Shown here one piece after another: positions 37,091-45,227 of a stretch of DNA of 64,000 nucleotides. Position 1 is the stretch's first letter. Every line of letters begins with the position of its first letter. Both the position numbers and the translations under genes were made by a program. Under the pieces are notes generated by a model, which was given only the letters and a program-made list of their open reading frames with translations, had not been told where the DNA came from and made no database searches. The stretch spans positions 1 to 64,000 of the forward strand of contig NZ_FWFP01000007.1 of assembly GCF_900172215.1 (NCBI RefSeq). Direction: 5' to 3'. This DNA is from Ruegeria meonggei. Lineage in GTDB: Bacteria; Pseudomonadota; Alphaproteobacteria; Rhodobacterales; Rhodobacteraceae.

Positions 37091-37846
37091 ATGTTTGACT
37101 TGAGCGGAAAAACAGCGCTCGTCACCGGCTGCAAGCGCGGGATCGGTCGGAGCATGGCAGAAGCTTTGGCAGAGGCGGGTGCCGACATTGTAGGCGTCAG
37201 CGCAACTCTGGAGCTGGAAAACAGCGAGGTGGAAAAGACGGTCCGTGCATTTGGGCGCGCATTCAAAGCGTATCAGTGCGATTTCCGAGACAGGGAAGCC
37301 GTACTTCAATTCGCGGCCCAGTTGTCTCAGGACGGCATTGTCCCAGATGTTCTCGTCAACAACGCTGGAACGATCAAACGTGCCCCCGCCGCTGAGCACT
37401 CGGATGAGTACTGGGACGAAGTCATCGACGTGAACCTTTCCGCTCAGTTCATTCTGGCGCGTGAGATAGGTGCCGCGATGTTGAAGCGCGGCAGCGGAAA
37501 GATCGTTTTCACGGCTTCACTTCTGACTTTCCAGGGGGGGATCACAGTGCCAGGATATGCGGCCTCCAAAGGCGGGATCGGCCAACTGACAAAAGCGCTG
37601 GCCAATGAATGGGGGGGCAAAGGCATAAGCGTCAATGCGATTGCGCCCGGCTACGTCGCGACCGACAATACGAAGGCCTTGCGCGACGACCCGACCCGTT
37701 CGCAGGCTATTCTTGAACGGATACCATTGGGTCGGTGGGGTAAACCGGACGACTTTGCAGGTCCGGCCGTGTTCCTGAGTTCTCCAGCGTCCGACTACGT
37801 AAATGGTGAAATTCTTGTTGTGGATGGCGGTTGGATGGGCCGCTAA
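37091..37846 (+). CDS. kduD: Short-chain dehydrogenase, KduD-like
   Basis: The 251-residue SDR has TGCKRGIGRSMAEALAEAG for NAD(P), the Tyr-x3-Lys pair in PGYAASKGG, and IAPGYVATDNTKALR and ASDYVNGEILVVDGGWMGR, all close to E. coli KduD (2-dehydro-3-deoxy-D-gluconate 5-dehydrogenase). Length also matches. ATG 37091 has GAGAGG 8 bases upstream; ATG 37076, overlapping the previous stop, is an alternative. Last gene of the plus-strand catabolic unit. Confidence 0.82.
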   Translation: MFDLSGKTALVTGCKRGIGRSMAEALAEAGADIVGVSATLELENSEVEKTVRAFGRAFKAYQCDFRDREAVLQFAAQLSQDGIVPDVLVNNAGTIKRAPAAEHSDEYWDEVIDVNLSAQFILAREIGAAMLKRGSGKIVFTASLLTFQGGITVPGYAASKGGIGQLTKALANEWGGKGISVNAIAPGYVATDNTKALRDDPTRSQAILERIPLGRWGKPDDFAGPAVFLSSPASDYVNGEILVVDGGWMGR

Positions 37847-37990
37847 CAACAGCATTTCTCAGGCGCTGGTATACCGAAACTCGCTAGGTAGCTAAGCCCA
37901 CAGCAGGACAACAACACCGCCCATGAGCGTGGGCCTCACTGAGGATTTCGAAAGCCAAAATCTGAGCCAACTGTATTGAAAACACGCCGA

Positions 37991-38254
37991 TCAGCGCGGT
38001 TTTACGCTCAACTTCATGCCTAAGTCCACGGCTACCGCCCGGCGCAATCGGTCATTCTCCTTTTGAAGGCGCTTTAGTTCTTTCAGTTGGTCGGTTCCCA
38101 TGCCGCCATATTGCTTGCGCCAGCGGTAAAACGTCTGCTCGGTTATCTGCACCTGGCGGATAGCATCAACACGTGGCATCCCTTGGCCGCACAGCACCTC
38201 AACCTGCCGTAACTTCGTGACAATCTCTTCCGGCTTGTGTCGCTTGTTTCCCAT
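37991..38254 (-). pseudogene. IS3-family OrfA remnant
   Basis: The 87-residue frame begins like an IS3-family OrfA (KPEEIVTKLRQVEVLCGQG, TEQTFYRWRKQYGGM, LKELKRLQKENDRLRRAV) and then loses the family pattern in its last 15 residues, which suggests a frameshift. No OrfB follows. The left inverted repeat is still visible at 38281-38310. The element is a dead fragment. Confidence 0.8.
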
Positions 38255-38280
38255 CTTTGATCCTCCGTATCCTAACTATA

Positions 38281-38310
38281 GGGGCGGACCAATTCTGTGG
38301 GGGAGGATCA
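38281..38310 (-). repeat. Terminal inverted repeat of the IS3 remnant
   Basis: Read on the minus strand this begins TGATCCTCCCCCACAG and continues AATTGGTCCGCCCC, ahead of the orfA start. It starts with TGA as many IS3-family ends do. The other end is not found near the truncated gene. Confidence 0.55.
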
Positions 38311-38745
38311 GTATATGAACACTTATTGTATATACCTAGTATAGCAAATAAATATCTATACACAGCACCTTGGTGCAAATCACCTGTATAGTAAGCAGTG
38401 GTAAACCACCCAATTGATATACTTGGTATATGCAATAGATGAGCAGATAGCTTATCTATCTGTTTTAAATATCTTCCGGCCTGCCCGCATGAAAACTTGT
38501 AGGCTTAGCAAAAGCAAGACTAGGGAGCTGTATAGTGTTAACTGACTATGCCAGAAAGGACGAAGCAAAAGAGATAGGAGCCAATCGGACACTCGGGACT
38601 TCCAGAGCGTCCTGATCACACTTCCGGCAGAAGGAGCGAGTTACCCCAAACAATTGGCCTGCCTGCCCTAAACCCGTTCGCGCAATTCCCCAACAGGTTT
38701 AACGGCATGGTCTTCAAGGCTCTATGGCCCTCGGCGTTCTGTATG
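38311..38745. other. AT-rich non-coding stretch with four clustered palindromes
   Basis: Directly beyond the IS3 end the base composition drops in GC. Four palindromes lie within 101 bp: TATAC-CTA-GTATA (38331-38343), GCACC-TT-GGTGC (38365-38376), GTGGT-AA-ACCAC (38398-38409) and ATATAC-TTG-GTATAT (38417-38431). The first and last are the same type. They could be operators or part of a replication or excision site of a mobile element. No gene is credible here. Confidence 0.55.
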
Positions 38746-39369
38746 TCACTCATCCTCTTCGTCGTTGTCGTCTGCCTGATGTGTACTAAGCCGCTCTGAC
38801 AGTGTTTGACCGTCTAGCCCCCAGTACTGCCAACCGTTGACAGACTTCCACGTGTAACCCTCACGGTGCAGCAAGATCAGTGCAGCTTTACTGACACTCA
38901 TCGGTTCGCCTTCGAACAGTATCTTCTTCGGTGCAACGACTGTAGCAGTGATGCTGTCGTCGCCGGAATATGTAAGCACATCACCGACTTTCACACCTGC
39001 ATTGTCGAACACATAGTTACGCTTCTTTGACACCGCTTTCGAAAGGGCCTCGATGCCTGTGTCGTCCTCTGCGATATCGTCCTTAGGTGTGACGTCTTTG
39101 CCGCCCGTCAATTTCATGGCGGCAATCACGCGCTGTGGATCGATCTTAAAGAACTCGCGGTTTGGACGAGTACGATGGTCTGCGAAGGCTTGGTGTAGAA
39201 GTCTTTCTGCTTCAGCTTCATTCGGAACATCCACCGCATACACACAACGAAATGGTAAAGGAACACTGGTATTGTCCAATTGCCGGAGCCGTTGAGTGAG
39301 GTCGATAGTCCTTCCGATCTTCACATAGCCGTCCAAAGCCGGATTAGTCAGCACATATACTATTGGCAC
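38746..39369 (-). CDS. GIY-YIG domain protein with C-terminal RAMA-like domain
   Basis: The 207-residue protein starts with a GIY-YIG-type domain of the T5orf172/MUG113 group (YVLTNPALDGYVKIGRTIDLTQRLRQL, then EAERLLHQAFADHR and EFFKI). A linker (about 95-125) is followed by a domain (about 128-195) with VKVGDVLTYSGD, FEGEPMSVSKAALILL and SVNGWQYWGLDGQTL. That pattern resembles RAMA domains linked to DNA modification and restriction. A DNA-acting nuclease or modification reader is likely, but activity is unproven. It lies 12 bp after the nuclease gene. Confidence 0.7.
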   Translation of the reverse strand: MPIVYVLTNPALDGYVKIGRTIDLTQRLRQLDNTSVPLPFRCVYAVDVPNEAEAERLLHQAFADHRTRPNREFFKIDPQRVIAAMKLTGGKDVTPKDDIAEDDTGIEALSKAVSKKRNYVFDNAGVKVGDVLTYSGDDSITATVVAPKKILFEGEPMSVSKAALILLHREGYTWKSVNGWQYWGLDGQTLSERLSTHQADDNDEEDE

Positions 39370-39381
39370 CGTTGAGGCTCT

Positions 39382-40002
39382 CTATTTGTTTTGATTACGC
39401 GCGACTTGTTTGGCGTCATATTGCTCCCAGACATTCATTCGTCCCTTTTGCCGAGCGTCAGCCAGCCACAACTTCTTTCTTGCATCAGGTAGTTCAAGCG
39501 CGCTGTACTTACCACCTGAGAATTTAGGCCAATCTATTGCCATACCGAGTTTGACCAATTCCGCAGATAAGTCGCGTCCATCCTCAAGGTAGCACTTCGC
39601 CACCGTACGTCCGTGGATGTCCTCAGCAGTAACCACTGCCCTCACCCTTTGCCCCTTACAAAGGGATACCAAAGCCCACTTGGCTTTCTTGCCGTAAGGG
39701 TGGTTAATCTCAGGCGCATCGACACCAAACAAGCGCACTTGTGTTTTCTGTATTTTTATCGTGTCGCCGTCCACAACATAGGCTGAGCCTTCCAACACTT
39801 TTTCCTTGGGTTCTGGTACGGCACTGCCAGCATCGAAACGCGGGGGCTGCTGAACGACTTGCGGGCGGGATGCACCCAATCTCGGCTTCAAGTCCGAGGT
39901 TGTTTGATAGGTCGGCTTAGTGTTTCTGTCGGGCTGGCGTTTGCTAAGCATAACGAACAGCACAACTACCCCAGCAACGACTAGCAGTATCAATACTTCC
40001 AA
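39382..40002 (-). CDS. Membrane-anchored staphylococcal-nuclease-like protein
   Basis: The 206-residue protein begins with one membrane segment (EVLILLVVAGVVVLFVMLS), then a Pro/Gln-rich linker, and an SNase domain from about 72 (GSAYVVDGDTIKIQKTQVRLFGVDAPEINHPYG, TAEDIHGRTVAKCYLEDG). The Asp, Arg and Glu residues of SNase catalysis appear present. It probably cuts nucleic acid at the outer face of the inner membrane. TTG 40002 with AAGG upstream is the likely start. It forms a two-gene unit with the GIY-YIG gene. Confidence 0.8.
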   Translation of the reverse strand: MEVLILLVVAGVVVLFVMLSKRQPDRNTKPTYQTTSDLKPRLGASRPQVVQQPPRFDAGSAVPEPKEKVLEGSAYVVDGDTIKIQKTQVRLFGVDAPEINHPYGKKAKWALVSLCKGQRVRAVVTAEDIHGRTVAKCYLEDGRDLSAELVKLGMAIDWPKFSGGKYSALELPDARKKLWLADARQKGRMNVWEQYDAKQVARNQNK

Positions 40003-40639
40003 AGGATCGGACCTTGTAAATGGTTTGGTTCAAAACACATGCAGACAAACCCGCAGACACACCGCACGTTTTGGTTGATACTGGAATGACGGAAAGGTTT
40101 TATCCAGTGAAAAGTGACGGCCATTCAGGACGGCAAAACACCAAACACCCGCAATCAAAAGGGACTGCACACAACCTATGTGCATTCCGCATGCATGGAC
40201 AACGATAGTGCACACAACACCGGGGCACATACCCCGCAGGCCTGATCACCAGAGACTTCGCGGAGGAAACGGCTTCACACTTTGCTATGCTGCTTGGGCG
40301 AGCGTGATCAATAGGAGTTGCCTCAACATTGGTGTGACACTAGGGTGAGACACACTGCAAACCAACACACTACAATAGTGTTTACTATCAGTACATTAGG
40401 CGTTCGGCGGCGTTTCCCCTAGGCTCCACCAAACCCTATCGGTTCAAACTGAAAGCAAGTATTCGAGTGGCGTGACACACATGTCGCTACATGCGTAGCT
40501 CTCGCGGTTTATGCACGGAATATGATAGGTCCGTTGGCGTTTATCCAACATCAGATCAGACACCCCACGCAATATCCAATGGGTCAGAACCAGTGCAGAT
40601 CAGAAGTTTCTGACCGGCGTTCTTTTGCACAGAGGGAAT
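40003..40639. other. Non-coding right end of the 38-40 kb island
   Basis: The 637 bp hold no credible gene; a 62-codon plus-strand frame at 40020 has no ribosome-binding site and matches nothing. It contains one palindrome, ACACTA-CAA-TAGTGT (40367-40381), and a tRNA-like 3' end at 40413-40431. Confidence 0.5.
40413..40431 (+). other. tRNA/tmRNA-like 3' end, possible attachment site
   Basis: TTTCCCCTAGGCTCCACCA looks like the 3' acceptor end plus CCA of a tRNA-Ala or tmRNA; the GGCTCC acceptor strand would allow the G3-U70 pair of alanine acceptors. No T-arm or body precedes it. Partial tRNA ends of this kind are left where islands integrate into tRNA or ssrA genes. Confidence 0.45.
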
Positions 40640-41437
40640 TTACGGCCCTCGTCGCGTTTGCCATCCGATCAGGCTGAAGCAAGCAAACAATATCGCAGCA
40701 ACGCAGACAATGGATGGGCCAGCCGGTGTGTCGAACACGTATGCCGATCTCAGCCCGGCGACGGCGGAGAACGCGCCGATTGCCGCTGCGATCAAAGCCA
40801 TCGATTCCGGAGATCGCGCCAAACTGCGTGCCGCCGCGGCCGGGATGATAAGCATCGCAGCGATTAGCAAAACGCCCACAACCTTGATCGCAACGGCCAC
40901 GGTTACCGCAAGCGACAATGTCAGGACCAATTGCTCGCGTCTGGGATCAAAACCACTGGCATAGGCCAGCTCTTCGTTCAGGGTCGCCGTCAACAGTTGC
41001 GACCAGCGCCACGCAATCAGAGCCACAACCAGCGACGCCCCACCCCAGATCACTGCCAGGTCTGCGCGTGACACGGCCAGAATGTCGCCAAACAGGTAAG
41101 CCATTAAATCGATTCGAACGCCGGACAGGAACGATACCGCAACAAGTCCAAAGGCCAAGGCAGAATGCGCCAGAACACCCAAAAGCGTATCCATCGCGTA
41201 GCCTCGGCCAGTCAGCAGCGTTACGGTCAGCGCCATGATCAGCGCAACGGCTAGCGCACCGGTGAAGATTGACATCTGAAATGTCAAAGACAGCGCAACG
41301 CCAAGGATTGCTGCATGCGCCGTGGCATCTCCGAAATACGCCATACGCCGCCAAACGACGAAACATCCCAACGGTGCCGCTGCAAACGCAACGCCAACCC
41401 CAGCCAGGGTTGCGCGTGTCATAAAATCATCAAGCAT
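40640..41437 (-). CDS. znuB: Zinc ABC transporter permease ZnuB
   Basis: The 265-residue ABC-3 family membrane protein has about seven to eight helices, including PLGCFVVWRRMAYFGDATAHAAILGVAL, typical of ZnuB. It imports zinc with ZnuA and ZnuC. Its ATG shares one base with the znuC stop (TAATG), and it is the last gene of the zur-znuC-znuB unit. Confidence 0.92.
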   Translation of the reverse strand: MLDDFMTRATLAGVGVAFAAAPLGCFVVWRRMAYFGDATAHAAILGVALSLTFQMSIFTGALAVALIMALTVTLLTGRGYAMDTLLGVLAHSALAFGLVAVSFLSGVRIDLMAYLFGDILAVSRADLAVIWGGASLVVALIAWRWSQLLTATLNEELAYASGFDPRREQLVLTLSLAVTVAVAIKVVGVLLIAAMLIIPAAAARSLARSPESMALIAAAIGAFSAVAGLRSAYVFDTPAGPSIVCVAAILFACFSLIGWQTRRGP

Positions 41438-42177
41438 TATTCTGCAGCTTCCTTGGGGTTTTCACCGTGGTCATGGTGGTGATCATGATGGTGCTGATAC
41501 AAGGCAAGCGCTCCGCCTGTACCAGTTCCAAACAGGGCGCGGTATTCCGGGGCTGAGGCGACGACCGCCGGCGAGCCTTCGCAACACACATGCCCGTTGA
41601 GGCAAATGACCCTGTCTGATGCGCTCATCACCACGTGCAATTCGTGGCTGATCATCAATATGGCGCAACCGGTTTCGCGGCGTACCGTTTCAATCTGTTG
41701 GTAAAAGGCAGCTGATCCCCGCTGGTCCAGACCCTGGGTCGCCTCGTCGAGCAGCAGAATGTCCGGCTGGTTTATCAGCGCACGGGCCAGCAAAACCCGC
41801 TGAAACTGCCCCCCTGACAGCTGCGACATCTGGCGTTTCAGCAAATCGGGAACGCCAGCTGAGTCAAGCGCATCCACACAACGCTGTCGCGACACCTGGT
41901 TGGTTAGACGCATAAACCGTTCAACAGTAATCGGCAGCGTAGGATCGATATGCAGTTTTTGTGGAACGTACCCAATCTTAAGCCCCGGTTTCTGGACAAC
42001 GCGTCCCGCAACGGGCTTGGTCGCGCCAATCACTGCGCGTAGCAAACTGGTTTTGCCAGACCCGTTTGGTCCGACAATGGTTACGATCTCACCTGGCTCG
42101 ATGACCATATCGACATGAAGCAGAACGGTGTTGGCGCCGTAGCGGATGCTGAGACCTTCGACAGAAACAAGGGGCAT
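41437..42177 (-). CDS. znuC: Zinc ABC transporter ATPase ZnuC
   Basis: The 246-residue ATPase has Walker A GPNGSGKTS, signature LSGGQFQRVLLARAL, Walker B LLLDEATQGLD and H-loop ISHELHVV. A His-rich C-terminal tail (YQHHHDHHHDHGENP) may bind metal. ATG 42177 (MPLVSVEG) gives the family start, 2 bp after the zur stop; a further upstream in-frame start lies inside zur. Confidence 0.93.
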   Translation of the reverse strand: MPLVSVEGLSIRYGANTVLLHVDMVIEPGEIVTIVGPNGSGKTSLLRAVIGATKPVAGRVVQKPGLKIGYVPQKLHIDPTLPITVERFMRLTNQVSRQRCVDALDSAGVPDLLKRQMSQLSGGQFQRVLLARALINQPDILLLDEATQGLDQRGSAAFYQQIETVRRETGCAILMISHELHVVMSASDRVICLNGHVCCEGSPAVVASAPEYRALFGTGTGGALALYQHHHDHHHDHGENPKEAAE

Positions 42178-42179
42178 CT

Positions 42180-42692
42180 TCAAGCCTTCTTGGTACAATC
42201 GGGGCAGACGCCTTCGGCTTCTACAACCGTTCGCTCAATCTCAAACCCAACCGCGCGGGCGGCGGCGCCAAGCGCCCCTTTGGCCGGGGCAGACTGTGCC
42301 TCGGCCACTGCGTCACATTTGCGGCAGATCATGAAGGCCGGTGAATGGGTTGCTCCTGGATGCGCGCAGGCCACAAACGCATTCAGGCGTTCGATTTTGT
42401 GCACAAATCCGTTTTCGACCAGAAAATCAAGCGCCCGGTAAGCCACCGGCGGCTGCGACCCGAACCCTTCTTCGCGCAACCGATCCAGGATCGCATAAGC
42501 GCCAAGTGCGCGGTGTTCCTGAACCAGCATCTCCAACACCTTGCGCCGAACCGGTGTCAAACGCAGCCCATCTTCCCTGCAGCGGTCCTCGGCAGTTGCC
42601 AAAGCCGTCTCAACGCAGGTCTCGTGGTCATGTTTTTGAAACCCGATCAGAGCCGAGGCATCAACGGGAATGGGTCGCGTGTCACTTGTCAT
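42180..42692 (-). CDS. zur: Zinc uptake regulator Zur (Fur family)
   Basis: The 170-residue protein has a winged helix (LRLTPVRRKVLEMLVQEHRALGAYAIL) and Fur-type metal-site residues, including CAHPGATHSPAFMICRKC and a C-terminal CPDC for the structural zinc. With zinc bound it represses the znu genes. ATG 42692 overlaps the first base of a candidate Zur box, so autoregulation is likely. It leads the zur-znuC-znuB unit, opposite znuA. Confidence 0.92.
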   Translation of the reverse strand: MTSDTRPIPVDASALIGFQKHDHETCVETALATAEDRCREDGLRLTPVRRKVLEMLVQEHRALGAYAILDRLREEGFGSQPPVAYRALDFLVENGFVHKIERLNAFVACAHPGATHSPAFMICRKCDAVAEAQSAPAKGALGAAARAVGFEIERTVVEAEGVCPDCTKKA

Positions 42693-42706
42693 GTTATTCC
42701 ATATCA
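42692..42706. promoter_or_regulatory. Candidate Zur box at the zur start
   Basis: TGTTAT-TCC-ATATCA is a near-palindrome (one mismatch in the 6-bp arms). It shares TGTTAT-N3-AT..CA with boxes at 42723 and 44068, all next to zinc genes. Confidence 0.6.
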
Positions 42707-42722
42707 TGTATGCCGCTCATAG

Positions 42723-42737
42723 TGTTATACAATCACA
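42723..42737. promoter_or_regulatory. Candidate Zur box upstream of znuA
   Basis: TGTTAT-ACA-ATCACA ends 11 bp before the znuA start codon, in the 56-bp zur-znuA divergent region. Arms have two mismatches to a perfect palindrome. Confidence 0.6.
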
Positions 42738-42748
42738 TAGAGAGTCTG

Positions 42749-43870
42749 ATGTCTAGAAAGCTTCTTCCAGTTTCGATCACCGCAGCGTTAATGGGTGGAC
42801 CAGCAATGGCGGATGTTCCGAAGGTCGCGGTTGATATCGCGCCAGTGCATTCCCTGGTGACTCGTGTCATGGATGGCGTTGGAACACCTGATCTGATTGT
42901 GTCAACGGGTGCTTCACCCCATGAATACAATCTGCGGCCATCCGAGGCCGCCGCGCTGCAAGAGGCGGACCTTGTATTCTGGCTTGGCGAAGATCTGACA
43001 CCTTGGATGGAAGGCGCGGTTGAAACACTTGCTGACGACGCGACCGTCACAACCTTGCTGGAATCCGACGGCACTGTCCTTTTGGACTTCCGCGAAGGCG
43101 CTTTGTTCGAAGCACATGACCATGGCGACAACGAGCATGGACATGACGATGATCATGACGCGCATGACGATGAAGAGGCGCTTAAGGATCACGATCACGA
43201 AGACCACACCGATCATAAAGAGCATGACCACGGCGACGAGCATCCCGAAGACAAAGAGCACGCGCATGACGACGACCACGCAAAACATGCGGAAGGGGAA
43301 GACCATGCCGGGCATGATGATCATGAAGACCATGCTGATCACGATGATCATGGACATGGCGCGCACGACCCTCACGCCTGGCTGTCACCTGAAAATGCAA
43401 ATACCTGGCTGAACCTGATTGCAGCGCAACTGTCCGCTGCCGATCCGGACAATGCAGGGGCTTACTTTGCCAATGCAGCAGCGGCACGTGAAGAGATGGA
43501 TGCGCTTTCCGCAGAGGTGGTGGCGACGCTTGAACCGGTACGCGGCGGCAGTTTCATCGTATTTCACGACGCCTACCAATACTTCGAGGACGCCTTTGAT
43601 TTCCCGGCCTCGGGCGCGATTTCCATTGGGGATGCGTCTGACCCCAGCCCCGCACGCATTGCCGAGATTCAGGCTCGCATCAAGGATGAGGGCATTGAAT
43701 GCGTTCTGGCTGAACCGCAGTTCAACTCTGGAATAGTCGAAGCTGTGCTGGACGGAACTGCCGCCAATACCGGCGTGATCGATCCGCTTGGGTCCGATCT
43801 GGATCCCGGGACGGACCTGTACCCGCAGGTCATTCGCAACATGGCCAAAACTCTGGCCGAGTGCCTTTAA
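42749..43870 (+). CDS. znuA: Zinc ABC transporter binding protein ZnuA
   Basis: The 373-residue protein has a signal peptide (MSRKLLPVSITAALMGGPAMA) and the cluster A-I metal-binding fold. It contains an exceptionally long His/Asp-rich loop, about residues 115-210, full of HDHxD and DDHD runs, before DPHAWLSPENAN. That loop is a hallmark of ZnuA and may gather or sense periplasmic zinc. ATG 42749 is the first start giving a signal peptide; the longer frame to 42341 overlaps zur. It is transcribed away from zur. Confidence 0.94.
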   Translation: MSRKLLPVSITAALMGGPAMADVPKVAVDIAPVHSLVTRVMDGVGTPDLIVSTGASPHEYNLRPSEAAALQEADLVFWLGEDLTPWMEGAVETLADDATVTTLLESDGTVLLDFREGALFEAHDHGDNEHGHDDDHDAHDDEEALKDHDHEDHTDHKEHDHGDEHPEDKEHAHDDDHAKHAEGEDHAGHDDHEDHADHDDHGHGAHDPHAWLSPENANTWLNLIAAQLSAADPDNAGAYFANAAAAREEMDALSAEVVATLEPVRGGSFIVFHDAYQYFEDAFDFPASGAISIGDASDPSPARIAEIQARIKDEGIECVLAEPQFNSGIVEAVLDGTAANTGVIDPLGSDLDPGTDLYPQVIRNMAKTLAECL

Positions 43871-43885
43871 GCCAAGTGATTGGCT

Positions 43886-43908
43886 CGGTCGAAGTGATCC
43901 TTCGGCCG
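43886..43908 (+). terminator. Hairpin after znuA
   Basis: CGGTCGAAG (43886-43894) pairs with CTTCGGCCG (43900-43908), one G-T pair, 5-base loop. There is no T run, so it is a possible but weak terminator. Confidence 0.4.
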
Positions 43909-44067
43909 GGCCAGCGTCATCAGGGGTAGTGCATGTTCACAAATGACTTATTTCAAGTGCCGTCGTTGTCCCTGACACTCACGACGGAGTCCTCCTGATC
44001 CACCGAACTGCCCTAATTTTCATCTTTAGAGGTGGCGGCGATCTGGGCGACTTGTTTTTTCAGGATA

Positions 44068-44082
44068 TGTTATGTTATTTCA
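44068..44082. promoter_or_regulatory. Candidate Zur box upstream of the G3E GTPase operon
   Basis: TGTTAT-GTT-ATTTCA lies 20 bp before the GTG start at 44103 and shares TGTTAT-N3-AT..CA with the zur and znuA boxes. It suggests the GTPase genes are induced when zinc is short. Confidence 0.6.
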
Positions 44083-44102
44083 TTTCCAAACAGGAGCGAG
44101 CA

Positions 44103-45227
44103 GTGATTTCTCATGTTACAAACAGCGTCGATGACAAGGCGGACCGGCGGATCCCGATCACTGTTGTGACGGGCTTTCTCGGGGCCGGAAAGACAACACT
44201 TTTGAACACTGTTCTGTCTGAGACCTCGGCCGGGAAAATCGCAGTGATCGTGAATGAATTAGGCGAAGCCGGGCTGGACCACGACCTGATCGAAACCGTC
44301 GAGGACGAGATCGTGATGATGCAATCCGGCTGCCTGTGCTGTTCAATTCGCGGGGACCTGTCAGGGACCATTGCAAATCTGATTGAGCGGCGGGATGACG
44401 GGGCCCTTCGATTTGAACGGATTGTAATCGAAACAACCGGGCTTGCCGACCCAGGTCCTATTCTGCAGGCGCTTTTGGTTGATCCCGAATTGGCAAAGGC
44501 TACACGAATGGACGGTCTGGTAACCGTTGTTGACGCAGCTAACGGGCCAACAACATTGGACGCTCAGATCGAGGCCGTTTCGCAAGTTGCGATGGCCGAT
44601 CTCATCCTGCTCAGCAAGACGGATCTAGTTTCACCTGCCGTGGCTGATGCACTTTCTGACCGCCTAAAAAGCCTGAACCCCAGCGCACAGATCAAACGAC
44701 CCGTTGGAGGTTGCTTCAAGCTCGACATATTATGGGGGCTGAGCGGTCTGCGCAAAGACATAGACCCAAAAGAAGCGATTGCGTGGACTTCAGCCGCTCA
44801 ACCGCGTGAACCTGACCCGCTTGGCAACCTCTCGGGCTTCTCCAGGCCCAAGACAACGCAAATGGCAATGTCCCCACATGACACACGGATCAGTTCGGCC
44901 TCGATTGTGTTGAACGCGCCGCTGAAAGACGCGGCCTTTGACCTATGGCTGGATACGCTAATCGCGCTCAAGGGCCCAGACATTCTGCGCGTCAAGGGCA
45001 TCGTGTTTCTCCAAGGCCTCGAAACGCCATTCGTATTCCATGGCGTCCAACACATTTTCGACCCGCCGGTTCCGATGAAGAACTGGGATGGCGATGACCG
45101 CCGGTCGCGCATTGTGGTTATAACCCGCGACCTTGGCCGACCAGAACTGCAACGCAGCCTCGACATGCTGCGCGCCCATCAACCTGACCTTGCCACGAAA
45201 GATAAAGTGTTTCTGACCCATGACTGA
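44103..45227 (+). CDS. G3E-family GTPase (CobW/COG0523), zinc-linked
   Basis: The 374-residue protein has a P-loop [12 protein letters not shown], the metal-binding CxCC motif GCLCCS and a C-terminal CobW domain. COG0523 members are nucleotide-driven metallochaperones. GTG 44103 follows CAGGAGCGAGCA and is preferred to an ATG 51 bp upstream, which would lie across the Zur-box candidate. It overlaps the next, related GTPase gene by 8 bp. Confidence 0.85.
   Translation: MISHVTNSVDDKADRRIPITVVTGFLGAGKTTLLNTVLSETSAGKIAVIVNELGEAGLDHDLIETVEDEIVMMQSGCLCCSIRGDLSGTIANLIERRDDGALRFERIVIETTGLADPGPILQALLVDPELAKATRMDGLVTVVDAANGPTTLDAQIEAVSQVAMADLILLSKTDLVSPAVADALSDRLKSLNPSAQIKRPVGGCFKLDILWGLSGLRKDIDPKEAIAWTSAAQPREPDPLGNLSGFSRPKTTQMAMSPHDTRISSASIVLNAPLKDAAFDLWLDTLIALKGPDILRVKGIVFLQGLETPFVFHGVQHIFDPPVPMKNWDGDDRRSRIVVITRDLGRPELQRSLDMLRAHQPDLATKDKVFLTHD

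Noticed and set aside
40020-40208. A 62-codon plus-strand frame beside the nuclease gene
   Set aside because: No ribosome-binding site and no recognisable product.
40401-40431. An intact tRNA gene
   Set aside because: Only the 3' acceptor end is present; no T-arm, anticodon arm or D-arm can be folded upstream.
43130-43380. A tandem repeat or CRISPR-like array
   Set aside because: The repetitive look comes from His/Asp codons in the znuA metal-binding loop. Units and spacing are irregular.
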